From CAVQSS01 sp963746605 (GTDB lineage: Bacteria; Desulfobacterota; RBG-13-43-22): a DNA stretch of 64,000 nt. Made by a program: the position numbers and the translations under genes. Shown in pieces: positions 26,842 through 35,533 of the stretch. How positions within the stretch are numbered: the first letter of the stretch is position 1; the number at the start of each line of letters is the position of its first letter. The DNA is taken from positions 1-64,000 of the forward strand of contig CAVVCH010000016.1 in the NCBI GenBank assembly GCA_963746605.1, written 5' to 3'. Below the pieces are notes generated by a model that saw only the letters and a list, made by a program, of their open reading frames with translations, searched no databases and had not been told where the DNA came from.

Positions 26842-27291
26842 TCACCTCCAAATCGAACCCTTCTTCAAATGGACTTTATCAAAGCGCACGCCTTCTATCA
26901 CGGCCCCACAGACGTTGAAGTCCTCCGTAATTATGAGTCGGAATCTGATGCAACCGTGCCGCTGCCCAGATTTGGGCATCCCAATAGGCCATCTTGTAGG
27001 TGTGAACGCCGCGCACTGCTTCCAATATCGATCGCTCCGGTCAAATCCAACACCTCCCATGATAAAAGGTAGTTCTGGATACGTTCGTAGGCCTGTTCCA
27101 CGGTCAAGGGCATTTCTAACTTACGCGTCGCATTGACGAAGAATTCCGCCAATACCTGCGGCGTCAGAACGCCCAAGCGCAAGACTGCCAAGGTGGTCCA
27201 GAACCTCGGCAGCCTGAGATTGCTTTACCGGTTCACCCCGGTCATAGGCGTACAGCAGGATATTGGTATCCACCAGGATCTTATCGGCCAT
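26842..27291 (-). pseudogene. PIN-domain toxin (VapC-like), frameshifted
   Basis: ATG 27291 begins MADKILVDTNILLYAYDRGE, with the first catalytic Asp in VDTN. The frame shifts near 27180 into GVLTPQVLAEFFVNATRKLE, MPLTVEQAYERIQNYLL, and again near 27010, 26960 and 26940 so that ITEDFNVCGAVIEGVRFDKV is read. These are the pieces of one PIN RNase toxin of ~135 residues. The start overlaps the antitoxin stop (CTATGGCCGATAA), the usual toxin-antitoxin coupling. Confidence 0.7.
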
Positions 27292-27592
27292 AGCGCTCCA
27301 ATCTTTCCTCGTAGGCCTCTTCCCGTCTGAATTTGCGGCCCCCGGGAAGAGGTTTTCCGGCCCTCCTTTCGGCAATAAAGGCCTTTTCCCTTTCCCAGGC
27401 TGACCGATCCCGAATACCGGGGACCAGATGAGCCATCTGCCTGTCGATGGCCCTGCGTATCACTTCCGCCTCCGTGATACCCAGGGTTCGCCTGCTTTTT
27501 AAGGTTGGCATCCTGCTGGGTTCAATATAAATCTATCATCTGTGATGTCGTCCACGATCCGCATAAATCTGCTTACGGATCATCTGTGCCAT
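27281..27592 (-). pseudogene. VapB-like antitoxin, disrupted by 36-nt insertion and frameshifts
   Basis: ATG 27592, preceded by GGGAGGT, begins MAQMIRKQIY, then meets an in-frame TGA within a 36-nt insertion flanked by an 8-bp direct repeat (ATAAATCT at 27527 and 27563). The coding sequence resumes at IEP and, in a shifted frame, LGITEAEVIRRAIDRQMAHL, PGIRDRSAWEREKAFIAERR, ending ERLERYGR. This is a ribbon-helix-helix antitoxin pattern paired with the PIN toxin. The last ~70 residues remain open from a downstream ATG (27511). Confidence 0.65.
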
Positions 27593-27628
27593 GTTCGTAC
27601 CTCCCAAAGGAAAACAATAATTCCATCC

Positions 27629-28879
27629 TTAGGGATAAATCCCCCTCAGCTCCATCGCCTTGGCCACCCGCTGGATCCCCAGGATATAGGCGGCCGTGCG
27701 CAGAGGAACTTTCTTCTGCCGGGCGATCTGCTCGGTTTCGGCAAAGGCCCGGATTAAGATCTTCTGGAGCCGGTCGAAGACCTCTTCCTCGCTCCAGAAC
27801 AGCTCCTGCAGGTTCTGGACCCACTCGAAATAAGAAACGGTGACGCCTCCCGCGTTAGCCAGGATGTCGGGCACAACCAGGACGCCCCGATCGAAAAGGA
27901 TATCATCCGCGGCGGGGGTGGTCGGGCCGTTGGCCCCTTCGGCGATGATCCGGCATTTCAGGCGCGGGGCGTTCTTTTCCGTGATCTGGTTTTCCAGGGC
28001 CGCCGGCACCAGGATATCGCACTCCAGTTCCAGGAGTTCCTCATTCCGGATGTCTTCCCCTCCCAGTTCCCGGGTCAGGAAGCATTGGGAGCGATCCCTG
28101 CAATCCAGGGCCTTCTCGACGTCCAGACCCGCGGCGTTATAGATTCCCCCTTTGGAGTCGCTGATGGCGATGACCCGCGATCCGGCCCGGCTGAAATTCC
28201 GGGCGGCGATCCCGCCCACATTGCCGGCCCCTTGAATGACCACCCGAGCGCCCTCCAGGGAAAGGCCGATCCGCTGGGCCGCTTCCCGGGCCGTCATAAA
28301 AACCCCTTTGCCGGTGGCCTCCAGCCGTCCCAGGGACCCGCCCAGTTCGACCGGCTTCCCGGTTACTACCCCCGGGACCGAATACCCTTTCAGGATGCTG
28401 TAGGTATCCATGATCCAGGCCATGACTTGGGGATTCGTATAGACATCCGGGGCCGGGATGTCGCTTTCCGGGCCGATGTAGGGGGCGATCTCCCAGGTAA
28501 ATCGGCGGGTCAGATTTTCAATCTCCCGTAGCGACATCTCTTTGGGGTTGCAGCATACCCCCCCTTTGGCCCCGCCGAAGGGGATGTTGACCACGGCGGT
28601 CTTCCAGGTCATCCACATGGACAGAGCCCGAACCTCATCCAGATTTACGTCCGGGTGGTAGCGGATACCGCCCTTGGCCGGACCCCGGGCCGGATTATGG
28701 ACCACCCGGTAACCGGTAAAGATCTTCATGGACCCGTCGTCCAGCTTCACCGGGAAATTTACCGTCAACTCCCGTTTGGTGCTCTTCAGCATTCCCAGGA
28801 TGCCCGGGTCCAGTTCCAGATATTTTCCGGCGATGTCCACCTGCTTTCTGGCGATTTCATACGGGTTGTTCGGTGTCAT
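27629..28879 (-). CDS. gdhA: glutamate dehydrogenase (Glu/Leu/Phe/Val family)
   Basis: 416 residues, typical of hexameric GDH. Dimerisation/catalytic domain: GYRVVHNPARGPAKGGIRYH with substrate-binding Lys, then WKTAVVNIPFGGAKGGVCCN carrying the catalytic Lys. Rossmann domain: RVVIQGAGNVGGIAARNFSR. C-terminal IIAEGANGPTTPAADDIL and VVPDILANAGGVTVSYFEWV. It interconverts glutamate and 2-oxoglutarate plus ammonia with NAD(P). Strong AAGGAGG upstream of ATG 28879. Intact and apparently monocistronic. Confidence 0.96.
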   Translation of the reverse strand: MTPNNPYEIARKQVDIAGKYLELDPGILGMLKSTKRELTVNFPVKLDDGSMKIFTGYRVVHNPARGPAKGGIRYHPDVNLDEVRALSMWMTWKTAVVNIPFGGAKGGVCCNPKEMSLREIENLTRRFTWEIAPYIGPESDIPAPDVYTNPQVMAWIMDTYSILKGYSVPGVVTGKPVELGGSLGRLEATGKGVFMTAREAAQRIGLSLEGARVVIQGAGNVGGIAARNFSRAGSRVIAISDSKGGIYNAAGLDVEKALDCRDRSQCFLTRELGGEDIRNEELLELECDILVPAALENQITEKNAPRLKCRIIAEGANGPTTPAADDILFDRGVLVVPDILANAGGVTVSYFEWVQNLQELFWSEEEVFDRLQKILIRAFAETEQIARQKKVPLRTAAYILGIQRVAKAMELRGIYP

Positions 28880-29333
28880 GCTGCCTCCTTCGTTCCGACG
28901 GTTATCTGCGTAAAATATAACACAGGTCCGGACCTTTGGTGGGTATCCTTCAGATACAGGTATGGGCGCCGGGTCTCGGCGAAAGGGATTTCCACATTGA
29001 CTTTTTAGGTTCTAACCCGGCCCGTTTTCAAATCTTCCGGAGGCAGGGCCGGCCCGGAGGCGCTAAGAGTCTCTTGGTTAGGGCCTGCTTTAAACAAAGT
29101 TAGAAACGTTGGCCCGGATTCGATGTCCAGAATAACCTTGAGAAAGCGCCTTTCACCGAGACCCGAACGCCCCAGAGGCCGATTTCGAAGGCCGAGTACC
29201 ATATACGGCGACCACCGACCTCAAAGGACAAGCAACCTAAAATATGACAGGTCCGGAGATATCGGACGCAGAAAAAATTATTTCCGGACTGGCACGATAA
29301 CGGTCTCGTGAGCCGAGTACGGCGTTTTTTTAA
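28880..29333. other. intergenic region upstream of gdhA
   Basis: Short ORFs here lack start signals and protein-like sequence, so I call no gene. The first ~50 bases upstream of gdhA must contain its promoter. No RNA or repeat recognised. Confidence 0.35.
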
Positions 29334-29371
29334 AACCTCTCTGTAATCTCGGCGAGCTGCTAAGAGAGGTT
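29334..29371 (-). terminator. hairpin overlapping the rmlD stop codon
   Basis: AACCTCTCT (29334-29342) pairs with AGAGAGGTT (29363-29371). The rmlD TAA (29370-29372) lies within the arm. On the minus strand the hairpin is followed by TTTTAAAA, a weak U tract. Confidence 0.5.
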
Positions 29372-30224
29372 AGGCAGATACGGGGAGATTGGAAATAAAC
29401 TGTTGCAGGGCCTCCTGCCAGAAAAGCGGCTGAAAGCCAACGGCGGCGGTCAACTGAGAGGTGTCCAATACGGAATAGGCCGGCCGGATCGCCGGTCTTT
29501 TCAGTTCCAGGGCGGAAATGGGCCGGACTTCCAGGTCCGAACCGATCGTCTTTAATATTGCCTGGGCGAAATCATACCAGCTTATTCCCCCGTCGGTCCG
29601 GTCCGTCAGATGATAGATCCCGTATTTTTCGGATTCGATCAAGACCAGGATCCCTTGGGAGAGGTTCACGGCCCAGGTGGGGGACATGATCTGATCCGTT
29701 ACCACGGAGAGCGGTTTCCCTTCACCGGCCTTCTGCAGGATGGTACGCACGAAATTGGGCCCGTTCTTCCCGTACAAGGAACTGGTCCGGACAATAAAAT
29801 ATTTTTCCAGGCATTCGGTCACCAGGCCTTCGCCCTCCCATTTGGTTTGGCCGTAGGCACTGAGGGGCCGCGGGGGATCTCCGGGCCGGTAGGGAATTTC
29901 GGATTGCCCGTCAAAAACATAATCCGTACTGATGTGCAACAAAGGGATATCCAGGTTCCGGCAGGCCAAAGCCAGGTGGGCAACTCCCAGGGCATTGACT
30001 TGCCGGGCCTCTTCGATATGGGTTTCCGCGCCATCCACGTTGGTATAGCCGGCACAGTTGATGACCAGATGGGGCCGGTCATAAGGAATGATCTTGAGAA
30101 CGGCTTCCCGGTCGGTGATATCCAAATCCGAAAGCGAACAGGGGACCACCTCATGGCGAGTCCGGAGGATGGGGATCAGGTCAGCGGAAAGTAAACCGGG
30201 CACCCCGGTCACCAGGATCCTCAT
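29370..30224 (-). CDS. rmlD: dTDP-4-dehydrorhamnose reductase
   Basis: 284 residues. SDR-type Rossmann fold: MRILVTGVPGLLSADLIPIL, LVINCAGYTNVDGAETHIEE, HISTDYVFDGQSEIPYRPGD and catalytic YxxxK in SAYGQTKWEGE. C-terminal SALELKRPAIRPAYSVLDTS is the usual family signature. It reduces dTDP-6-deoxy-L-lyxo-4-hexulose to dTDP-L-rhamnose for surface polysaccharide. Its ATG overlaps the rmlB stop (TAATG). The first glycine motif reads GVPGLL, unlike the common GxxGQLG. Confidence 0.92.
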   Translation of the reverse strand: MRILVTGVPGLLSADLIPILRTRHEVVPCSLSDLDITDREAVLKIIPYDRPHLVINCAGYTNVDGAETHIEEARQVNALGVAHLALACRNLDIPLLHISTDYVFDGQSEIPYRPGDPPRPLSAYGQTKWEGEGLVTECLEKYFIVRTSSLYGKNGPNFVRTILQKAGEGKPLSVVTDQIMSPTWAVNLSQGILVLIESEKYGIYHLTDRTDGGISWYDFAQAILKTIGSDLEVRPISALELKRPAIRPAYSVLDTSQLTAAVGFQPLFWQEALQQFISNLPVSA

Positions 30225-31258
30225 TAGGTACTCCAGAATCCTTTGCTTTCCTGAGCCAATTTCTTTTTAAGCGGCTGCCACCATTCGGGATGATCGCGGT
30301 ACCATTGAACGGTCCGCGCCAGTCCTGCGGAAAAATCCACCGTGGGGCGCCAGCCGATCTCCCGCCGGATCTTCTCGTTGCTCAAGGCGTAGCGCAGGTC
30401 ATGCCCCGGTCGGTCGGTCACATAGCACAGCCATTCCTCCCCCCGGCCAAGCATCTTCAGAACATTCCGGGCCACTTCAATGTTTTTTCGCTCCGACTCC
30501 CCGCCCACGTTGTAGGCCTCGCCGATCAGGCCGTGGGAAAGGACCCGATCGATAGCCCGGCAGGCATCCTCCACAAAGAGCCAGTCCCGCACATTTTCAC
30601 CCCGGCCGTAAACCGGTACCGTTTGCCCCTCCAGGAGATTGGTGACCATCAGGGGAATGAATTTCTCCGGGAACTGGTACGGGCCGTAATTATTGGATGG
30701 CCGGACGATCAGGACCGGAAAGCGAAAGGTTTCATAGTAAGCCCGGGCCAACAGATCCCCGGAAGCCTTGCTGGCCGAGTAGGGTGAGTTGGGCCGGAAA
30801 GGGGTTTCCTCGGTGAAAATCCCTTCCGCGCCCAAGGCCCCGTAGACCTCATCGGTGGATACGTGCAGAAAGCGGAAATTTTCCGATTTATCCAGTTTTT
30901 CCTCCCAGTAGCGTTTGAAAACCTCCAGCAGGATATGGGTCCCCAGCACATTGGTTTGAATGAATTCCTTTGATCCCCGGATGGATCGGTCCACGTGCGA
31001 TTCGGCGGCGAAATGGACGACCGATCGGACCGGGACCCGGGTCAGCAGTTGATCCAGCAGGGCCTCGTCCAGGATATCCCCTTCCACGAATTGGTACCAG
31101 GGTTCGGCGTCCAGGTCCCGCAGGTTCTCCGGGTTGGCCGAATACGTCAACTTGTCCAGATTGACCAGCCGGTCCTCCGGATGCGTCTGATGGTACAGAC
31201 GAATAAAATTGGACCCGATAAACCCCAGACCGCCGGTTACCAGTATCGTTTTATCCAT
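30224..31258 (-). CDS. rmlB: dTDP-glucose 4,6-dehydratase
   Basis: 344 residues. NAD-binding GGLGFIGSNFIRLY, VVHFAAESHVDRSIRGSKEF, HVSTDEVYGALG, catalytic YSASKASGD, RPSNNYGPYQFPEKFIPLMV and NVGGESERKNIEVARNVL. It converts dTDP-glucose to dTDP-4-keto-6-deoxyglucose, the common precursor of dTDP-rhamnose and other deoxysugars. It is coupled to rmlD by overlapping stop and start; rmlA lies upstream beyond a repeat and a terminator. Confidence 0.96.
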   Translation of the reverse strand: MDKTILVTGGLGFIGSNFIRLYHQTHPEDRLVNLDKLTYSANPENLRDLDAEPWYQFVEGDILDEALLDQLLTRVPVRSVVHFAAESHVDRSIRGSKEFIQTNVLGTHILLEVFKRYWEEKLDKSENFRFLHVSTDEVYGALGAEGIFTEETPFRPNSPYSASKASGDLLARAYYETFRFPVLIVRPSNNYGPYQFPEKFIPLMVTNLLEGQTVPVYGRGENVRDWLFVEDACRAIDRVLSHGLIGEAYNVGGESERKNIEVARNVLKMLGRGEEWLCYVTDRPGHDLRYALSNEKIRREIGWRPTVDFSAGLARTVQWYRDHPEWWQPLKKKLAQESKGFWST

Positions 31259-31284
31259 GGTTATTTATCCCTGATTAAAGGTTA

Positions 31285-31362
31285 AATCCGAAATTCTACA
31301 CATTGAGGTTTTGGATTTCGGTCATTTGAATTTGTTTCGTGCTTCGAATTTCGGATTTCGAA
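31285..31362. repeat. copy of the TTCGTGCTTCGAATTTCGG repeat family
   Basis: Reads TTTTGGATTTCGGTCATTTG followed by GTTTCGTGCTTCGAATTTCG, matching the right arm of the repeat at 20212-20348. Here it separates rmlB from the rmlA terminator. Confidence 0.65.
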
Positions 31363-31365
31363 TTT

Positions 31366-31395
31366 CTAGCCAAAAATTAGATAATTTTTGGCTAG
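31366..31395 (-). terminator. perfect hairpin containing the rmlA stop codon
   Basis: CTAGCCAAAAATT (31366-31378) and AATTTTTGGCTAG (31383-31395) form a 13-bp perfect stem with a 4-nt loop. The rmlA TAG is the last codon within the stem on the minus strand. Confidence 0.65.
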
Positions 31396-32459
31396 ATTTC
31401 CACCACGGCGTTGTCTCCCACCATCAACCGCAACGCCTGAGACTGGTTTTTGCCCAGGGAGATCCGGCTTTCCCGGCCGATGAGGCTGTCCTCCAGGCGG
31501 GGGATATTCTCGATGCGGCAATCATTTAAAATAACCGAATGCTCCACCACGGAATGAATGATCCGGGTATGGGGACCGATGGTGGTATAGGGACCGATAA
31601 AGGAATCGATGATCTCCGCCCCTTCGCCGATCACCGCCGGACCGCGGATAATGCTGTTCACCACCCGGGCCTTCGCTCCCAGGCGGACCCGCCCGGTCAC
31701 CTGGCTTAGAGGATCGCATTCCCCGCAGAGGTCCCGTTTCACGTAATCATCCAGGACCGTGGTGTTGGCCGCCAGGAAATCGTCCTTTTTGCCGGTGTCC
31801 AGCCACCAGCCTTCCAGCTTGTGCCCCTTGACCAGGCCTTTCATATTCATCAGTTCCTGGATGGCATCGGTGATCTCCAGCTCGCCTCGGGCCGATGGCT
31901 TGATCCGGGCGATGGCTTCATGAATCTTGGGCGAAAAAAAATAGATGCCCACCAGGGCCAGATTGGAAGGCGGTTTCTTCGGTTTCTCGATCAGCCGGGT
32001 GATACGCCCTTTTTTATCTAAGACCGCCACCCCGAAGGCGCTGGGATTGTCCACTTCCTTCAGGAATAGGAAGGCGTCCAATTTTTCTTCCAGGAACCGC
32101 TCCCGATACCCTTTGATCCCTTCGGCCAACAGATTATCCCCCAGGTACATGACAAACGGGGACTGGCCTAAAAAAGGCTGCCCGGTTTTAACGGCATGGG
32201 CCAGACCCAGGGGCTGATCCTGGAGGATGTAAGTAATGCGGAGTTTCCAGCGTCGGCCATCTCCCAAAAAAAGACGAACGTCCTCCTGGGTTTCCGGGGC
32301 CACAATCACCCCCACTTCCTTGATGCCCGCATCCATCAGGTGCTGAAAGACATACCCCAGGATCGGTTCGTTGGCCACCGGAACCAGTTGTTTGGCCATG
32401 GTATGGGTGATGGGACGCAGGCGGGTCCCTTTGCCGCCGGAGAGCACTAAGGCCTTCAT
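31392..32459 (-). CDS. rmlA: glucose-1-phosphate thymidylyltransferase, long form with left-handed beta-helix
   Basis: 355 residues. Nucleotidyltransferase domain: MKALVLSGGKGTRLRPITHT, AKQLVPVANEPILGYVFQHL, MYLGDNLLAEGI and EKPKKPPSNLALVGIYFF. The C-terminal ~110 residues contain hexapeptide-like repeats (RVVNSIIRGPAVIGEGAEII, TIGPHTRIIHSVVEHSVI), so this is the longer RmlA2/StrD-like type. It makes dTDP-glucose from dTTP and glucose-1-phosphate. No rmlC (epimerase) lies in the cluster. Confidence 0.93.
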   Translation of the reverse strand: MKALVLSGGKGTRLRPITHTMAKQLVPVANEPILGYVFQHLMDAGIKEVGVIVAPETQEDVRLFLGDGRRWKLRITYILQDQPLGLAHAVKTGQPFLGQSPFVMYLGDNLLAEGIKGYRERFLEEKLDAFLFLKEVDNPSAFGVAVLDKKGRITRLIEKPKKPPSNLALVGIYFFSPKIHEAIARIKPSARGELEITDAIQELMNMKGLVKGHKLEGWWLDTGKKDDFLAANTTVLDDYVKRDLCGECDPLSQVTGRVRLGAKARVVNSIIRGPAVIGEGAEIIDSFIGPYTTIGPHTRIIHSVVEHSVILNDCRIENIPRLEDSLIGRESRISLGKNQSQALRLMVGDNAVVEI

Positions 32460-32669
32460 AGGCCTCCCTTCTGACGAAAAAAAATGAATTGCTGAAAGCC
32501 CATCTAAACCAAGATCCTATCAAAAGTCAAGGGTCGGCAGGAATAATATCTCCATTTATTCCTTGTCAATTCAAAGTGAATGGTTTAATTAAAACAAGTC
32601 GGCCGCCGGTCACGTTCCGGGACCCACCTCGTCAGGAGGTTCCTACTTTTTTTAGTGAAAGGATCGCTT

Positions 32670-33098
32670 ATGTTCAAGGATGCCGTTAAATTGGTTCATT
32701 GTCTGGTGAACAAAACCGATCCAAGTCCCTCCGGACCGGAAGTGCGCTTCGTCCCCCAAACGGAATTTGATCTCTGGAAATTTATGGTCACCCAGCAGCA
32801 CCATTTTTCCGTGTCCGACGAGAAAATTTATATCTATATTTCTCGCCGGGAATACGAGGCCCATGAGGCCTTGTACTCCCGTTTGCCCCAGGTGGAACTC
32901 AACAAGATCACCCTGTATTTTTTTCTCAAAGCGGATCAGATCCTGGTGCCGGTGTCCCGCTATTTCCCCAAAGAACAATATCCGAAGATTAAGTCTATAT
33001 TTTTAAGTCATTTTAAGGCCTTTGAAGATCGAAACCACGCCACCAAGGTACTGGAAGAAATCGTCGAAGAAGAAGGTCTGGGGTTGCGGAATCTTTAA
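32670..33098 (+). CDS. hypothetical protein
   Basis: 142 residues from ATG 32670 (GAAAGGATC just upstream; an in-frame GTG at 32655 is less likely). Segments such as VRFVPQTEFDLWKFMVTQQH, YIYISRREYEAHEALYSRLP and LNKITLYFFLKADQILVPVS alternate strands and helices and show no membrane span. Not recognised. A small hairpin (ACCTC/GAGGT) followed by a T tract lies just upstream at 32627-32655. It converges on the GspE-like gene with a 4-bp overlap. Confidence 0.55.
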   Translation: MFKDAVKLVHCLVNKTDPSPSGPEVRFVPQTEFDLWKFMVTQQHHFSVSDEKIYIYISRREYEAHEALYSRLPQVELNKITLYFFLKADQILVPVSRYFPKEQYPKIKSIFLSHFKAFEDRNHATKVLEEIVEEEGLGLRNL

Positions 33099-34492
33099 AC
33101 CGTCTCCCCCCCGCAATAGGGACACACCCGCCAGTTTTTCTGCAGCCGTTTTCCGCACCCCCCGCACCTCCTAACCAGGGGCCGGGCGCATTGAGGACAA
33201 TAGAGATAAAAATGTTCCAGGGGGTACAGACAGTGGGTGCAGCAGCGCGCTCCCACTTCATACGGCACCACCCGCAGCAACTCTTCCAGAGAGATCAACC
33301 CGCTCCGTGCCTGTTGCAGGGCCCGCTCCAGCAGGGGTTCCACCTCTTCCTGGGCGGCCAGATAGCGGAGGTCGTTTTCCGAAGGCCGGGAGAGCAACGC
33401 TTCCCTGAGGGCCGGGGTGACGGTCAACAGTTCAAATACGCCTTCCCGGCCGGTGACGCCCTGCCCCCCGCATTCCGGACAACCGCGGCCGCGGTAAAAG
33501 GTCTGGGCCGACGAAGCGGACAGTTGAACCCGTTCCAAAAATTCCGGATCCGGCTGATAAGGGATCAGGCAATGGGGGCAGTTCTTCCGGACCAGACGTT
33601 GCGCCAGGATTCCCAACAGGGAAGAGGAAATCAGGTAAGGGGGCAGGCCCAAGTCGGCTAATCGGGTAATGGTGGAGACGGTGTCGTTCGTATGGAGGGT
33701 ACTCAATACCAGGTGCCCGGTCATAGCCGCCCGAAAGGCTATCTGAGCGGTCTCTTCATCCCGGATTTCTCCGACCATGATTACATCGGGATCCTGCCGC
33801 AAGACCGAACGGAGGACCGAGGCAAAGGTCAATCCGATTTTTTCATTCACCTGGATCTGATTGATCCCCTCCAGGAGGTATTCCACCGGATCCTCAATGG
33901 TGACAATATTAATTCTCGGGCGGTGGATCGAACCCAGCAGGGAATACAGGGTGGTGGATTTCCCGCTGCCGGTCGGCCCGACCACCAGGATCATACCCTG
34001 GGATCGTTCCACCATGGCGGTCAGCCGTTGAAGGGATCGGGAAGGGATCCCCAGTTGGTCAGGCCTCCGGAAACCCCGGGAACCGCCGAGGAGCCGAATG
34101 ACCACCTTCTCCCCCCAAAGGGTCGGCAGGCAGGAGACCCGCAGGTCCAGCGGTTTTCCTTGAACCACCCGGTGGAAGCTGCCGTCCTGAGGATTGCGTT
34201 TCTCGCTGATGTTGAGGTTGCAGGTGATCTTGAAACGAGAAACCAGGGATTCCTGGAGGGACTTGGGGAGCACCGGACCGGGCACCAGCAGGCCATCCAC
34301 CCGGAATCGCACCTGAACCGCTTTAGGCAAGGGTTCCAGATGGACGTCACTGGCTCCCCGATCGACGGCCTCCGCCAGCAGTTCGTTCTGCAGTCGCACG
34401 GCCGGAGCCGTTTCTTCCGAAAAAGGGGCTTTTTCATTCCGGGATTCCCGCGGAATTAAACTCCTTTCCAATCTTGCCGGTTGCATGGGCAT
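33095..34492 (-). CDS. GspE/PilB-family secretion or pilus ATPase with C-terminal double zinc ribbon
   Basis: 465 residues. A short N-terminal region leads into LQNELLAEAVDRGASDVHLE (start of the ATPase N-domain), then Walker A VVGPTGSGKSTTLYSLLG, Asp box INIVTIEDPVEYLLEGINQI, Walker B PDVIMVGEIRDEETAQIAFR and His box LVLSTLHTND. The usual CxxC clasp (CPHC, CPECGG) follows. After residue ~415 there is an extra tail with CTHC, CPQC, CGGC and CPYC, two zinc ribbons not usual in GspE/PilB. The N1 domain of full PilB is absent. It probably powers the pilus or pseudopilus encoded by the two pil clusters in this window. Confidence 0.85.
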   Translation of the reverse strand: MPMQPARLERSLIPRESRNEKAPFSEETAPAVRLQNELLAEAVDRGASDVHLEPLPKAVQVRFRVDGLLVPGPVLPKSLQESLVSRFKITCNLNISEKRNPQDGSFHRVVQGKPLDLRVSCLPTLWGEKVVIRLLGGSRGFRRPDQLGIPSRSLQRLTAMVERSQGMILVVGPTGSGKSTTLYSLLGSIHRPRINIVTIEDPVEYLLEGINQIQVNEKIGLTFASVLRSVLRQDPDVIMVGEIRDEETAQIAFRAAMTGHLVLSTLHTNDTVSTITRLADLGLPPYLISSSLLGILAQRLVRKNCPHCLIPYQPDPEFLERVQLSASSAQTFYRGRGCPECGGQGVTGREGVFELLTVTPALREALLSRPSENDLRYLAAQEEVEPLLERALQQARSGLISLEELLRVVPYEVGARCCTHCLYPLEHFYLYCPQCARPLVRRCGGCGKRLQKNWRVCPYCGGETV

Positions 34493-34541
34493 CCTCCACG
34501 TAAAAGGATATTTTTCGCCAGTCTGTCAACGGGGGTACGTT

Positions 34542-34742
34542 CGCAAAAAGTCCCGAACTGTCATCCTGAACCCTTCGCTTTTCTGTCACCCTGACCCCTT
34601 CGGTCATCCTGAGCAACGCGAAGGATCTCGTCTTTCGGCTCAGGGTAAACTCCGTGAAGGATCTCGGAGCTAGCTGAAAAAACAAAATTCTTCGCGTTCG
34701 CTCAGGATGACAAACTCTCTCTGACGGACTATTGGCAAGTCC
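34542..34742. repeat. dispersed repeat element C
   Basis: Starts CGCAAAAAGTCC (34542) and ends GACGGACTATTGGCAAGTCC (34722-34742), the same end boxes as copies A and D. The interior instead carries TCATCCTGA, GAGCAACGCGAAGGATCTCG and GTTCGCTCAGGATGACA, shared with element B. It fills the gap between the phosphorylase and GspE-like genes. Confidence 0.65.
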
Positions 34743-34795
34743 TTCGACGATTACGAACTATTAATATTGCAATGGCTATGCCAGGAAAGGGGGGT

Positions 34796-35533
34796 TCAGG
34801 AGGGAAGAAGGGAAAATCGTTCCAGCAGCCAGCGGACCATTTGTTTTCGTCGATTCAAAAATCGGGGATCTCTGAAACCGTGGCGCCAGGCGTCTCCGGA
34901 AAGCTCATCGGACACCATCAGCAAGGCCGCGGTTTCAATCCGCCGAAAGGCCCCTACCGTATAAAAAGCCGAAGTCTCCATATCGACTCCCCCGATGCCC
35001 CCGGACTGGCAGGCCCGGATCTTGGCCCAGGTTTCCCGGTAAGGCGCATCCGTTGTCCATACCGGCTCCACGCGGTAAGGCAGTCCGGAGGATTCCAACG
35101 CCTGCCTCACATCGGCTAAAAAGCGGGGATGAGCCCGGGGCTCGGGGTCGAGGGAGTAATGGCGGGAAGTGCCCTCATCGCTTTCGGCCCACTCCGGGAG
35201 GAGAAGATCTCCCGGTGTCAAATCCGGTTTCAGACTGCCAGCCCAGCCGAAGAGCAGGACTCTCTTCGCCCCGAGGACAATCAGTTTCTCCAACACCATG
35301 ACCGCCTGAGGGGACCCCAGGACCGGTCCGGCCAAAACCAGGGTCCGGGGAGGGTGCGGCAAATGATAGAGTCGCAGCCAGGGATTTTTAAAACGGAGTT
35401 CCCCCGAAGGCCGGATCGTCTGAATCAGCATTTTCAAATCCCCGGAAACCGCCACCAGTATGGCCAAGGGGCCGATGGCCGGCTCACGACCCGATTTCTT
35501 GGGATTAATGGCGCAATCGAGAGGTAAATCCAT
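34796..35533 (-). CDS. nucleoside phosphorylase family protein
   Basis: 245 residues from ATG 35533, which overlaps the recN stop (TAATG); the longer open frame upstream lies inside recN. Motifs: VLAGPVLGSPQAVMVLEKLI, RVLLFGWAGSLKPDLTPGDL (phosphate/ribose region), and IGGVDMETSAFYTVGAFRRI with the purine-nucleoside-phosphorylase-type MET motif. Uridine phosphorylase, MTA/SAH nucleosidase or futalosine hydrolase relatives are all possible. Coupled to recN. Confidence 0.8.
   Translation of the reverse strand: MDLPLDCAINPKKSGREPAIGPLAILVAVSGDLKMLIQTIRPSGELRFKNPWLRLYHLPHPPRTLVLAGPVLGSPQAVMVLEKLIVLGAKRVLLFGWAGSLKPDLTPGDLLLPEWAESDEGTSRHYSLDPEPRAHPRFLADVRQALESSGLPYRVEPVWTTDAPYRETWAKIRACQSGGIGGVDMETSAFYTVGAFRRIETAALLMVSDELSGDAWRHGFRDPRFLNRRKQMVRWLLERFSLLPS

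Noticed and set aside
29288..29310. Sigma-54-like CTGGCACGATAACGG
   Set aside because: The TGGCACG half is present, but there is no TTGC at the required spacing and no gene in the right place.
29005..29311. Short ORFs between gdhA and rmlD
   Set aside because: No ribosome-binding site, biased composition or protein-like pattern; treated as non-coding.
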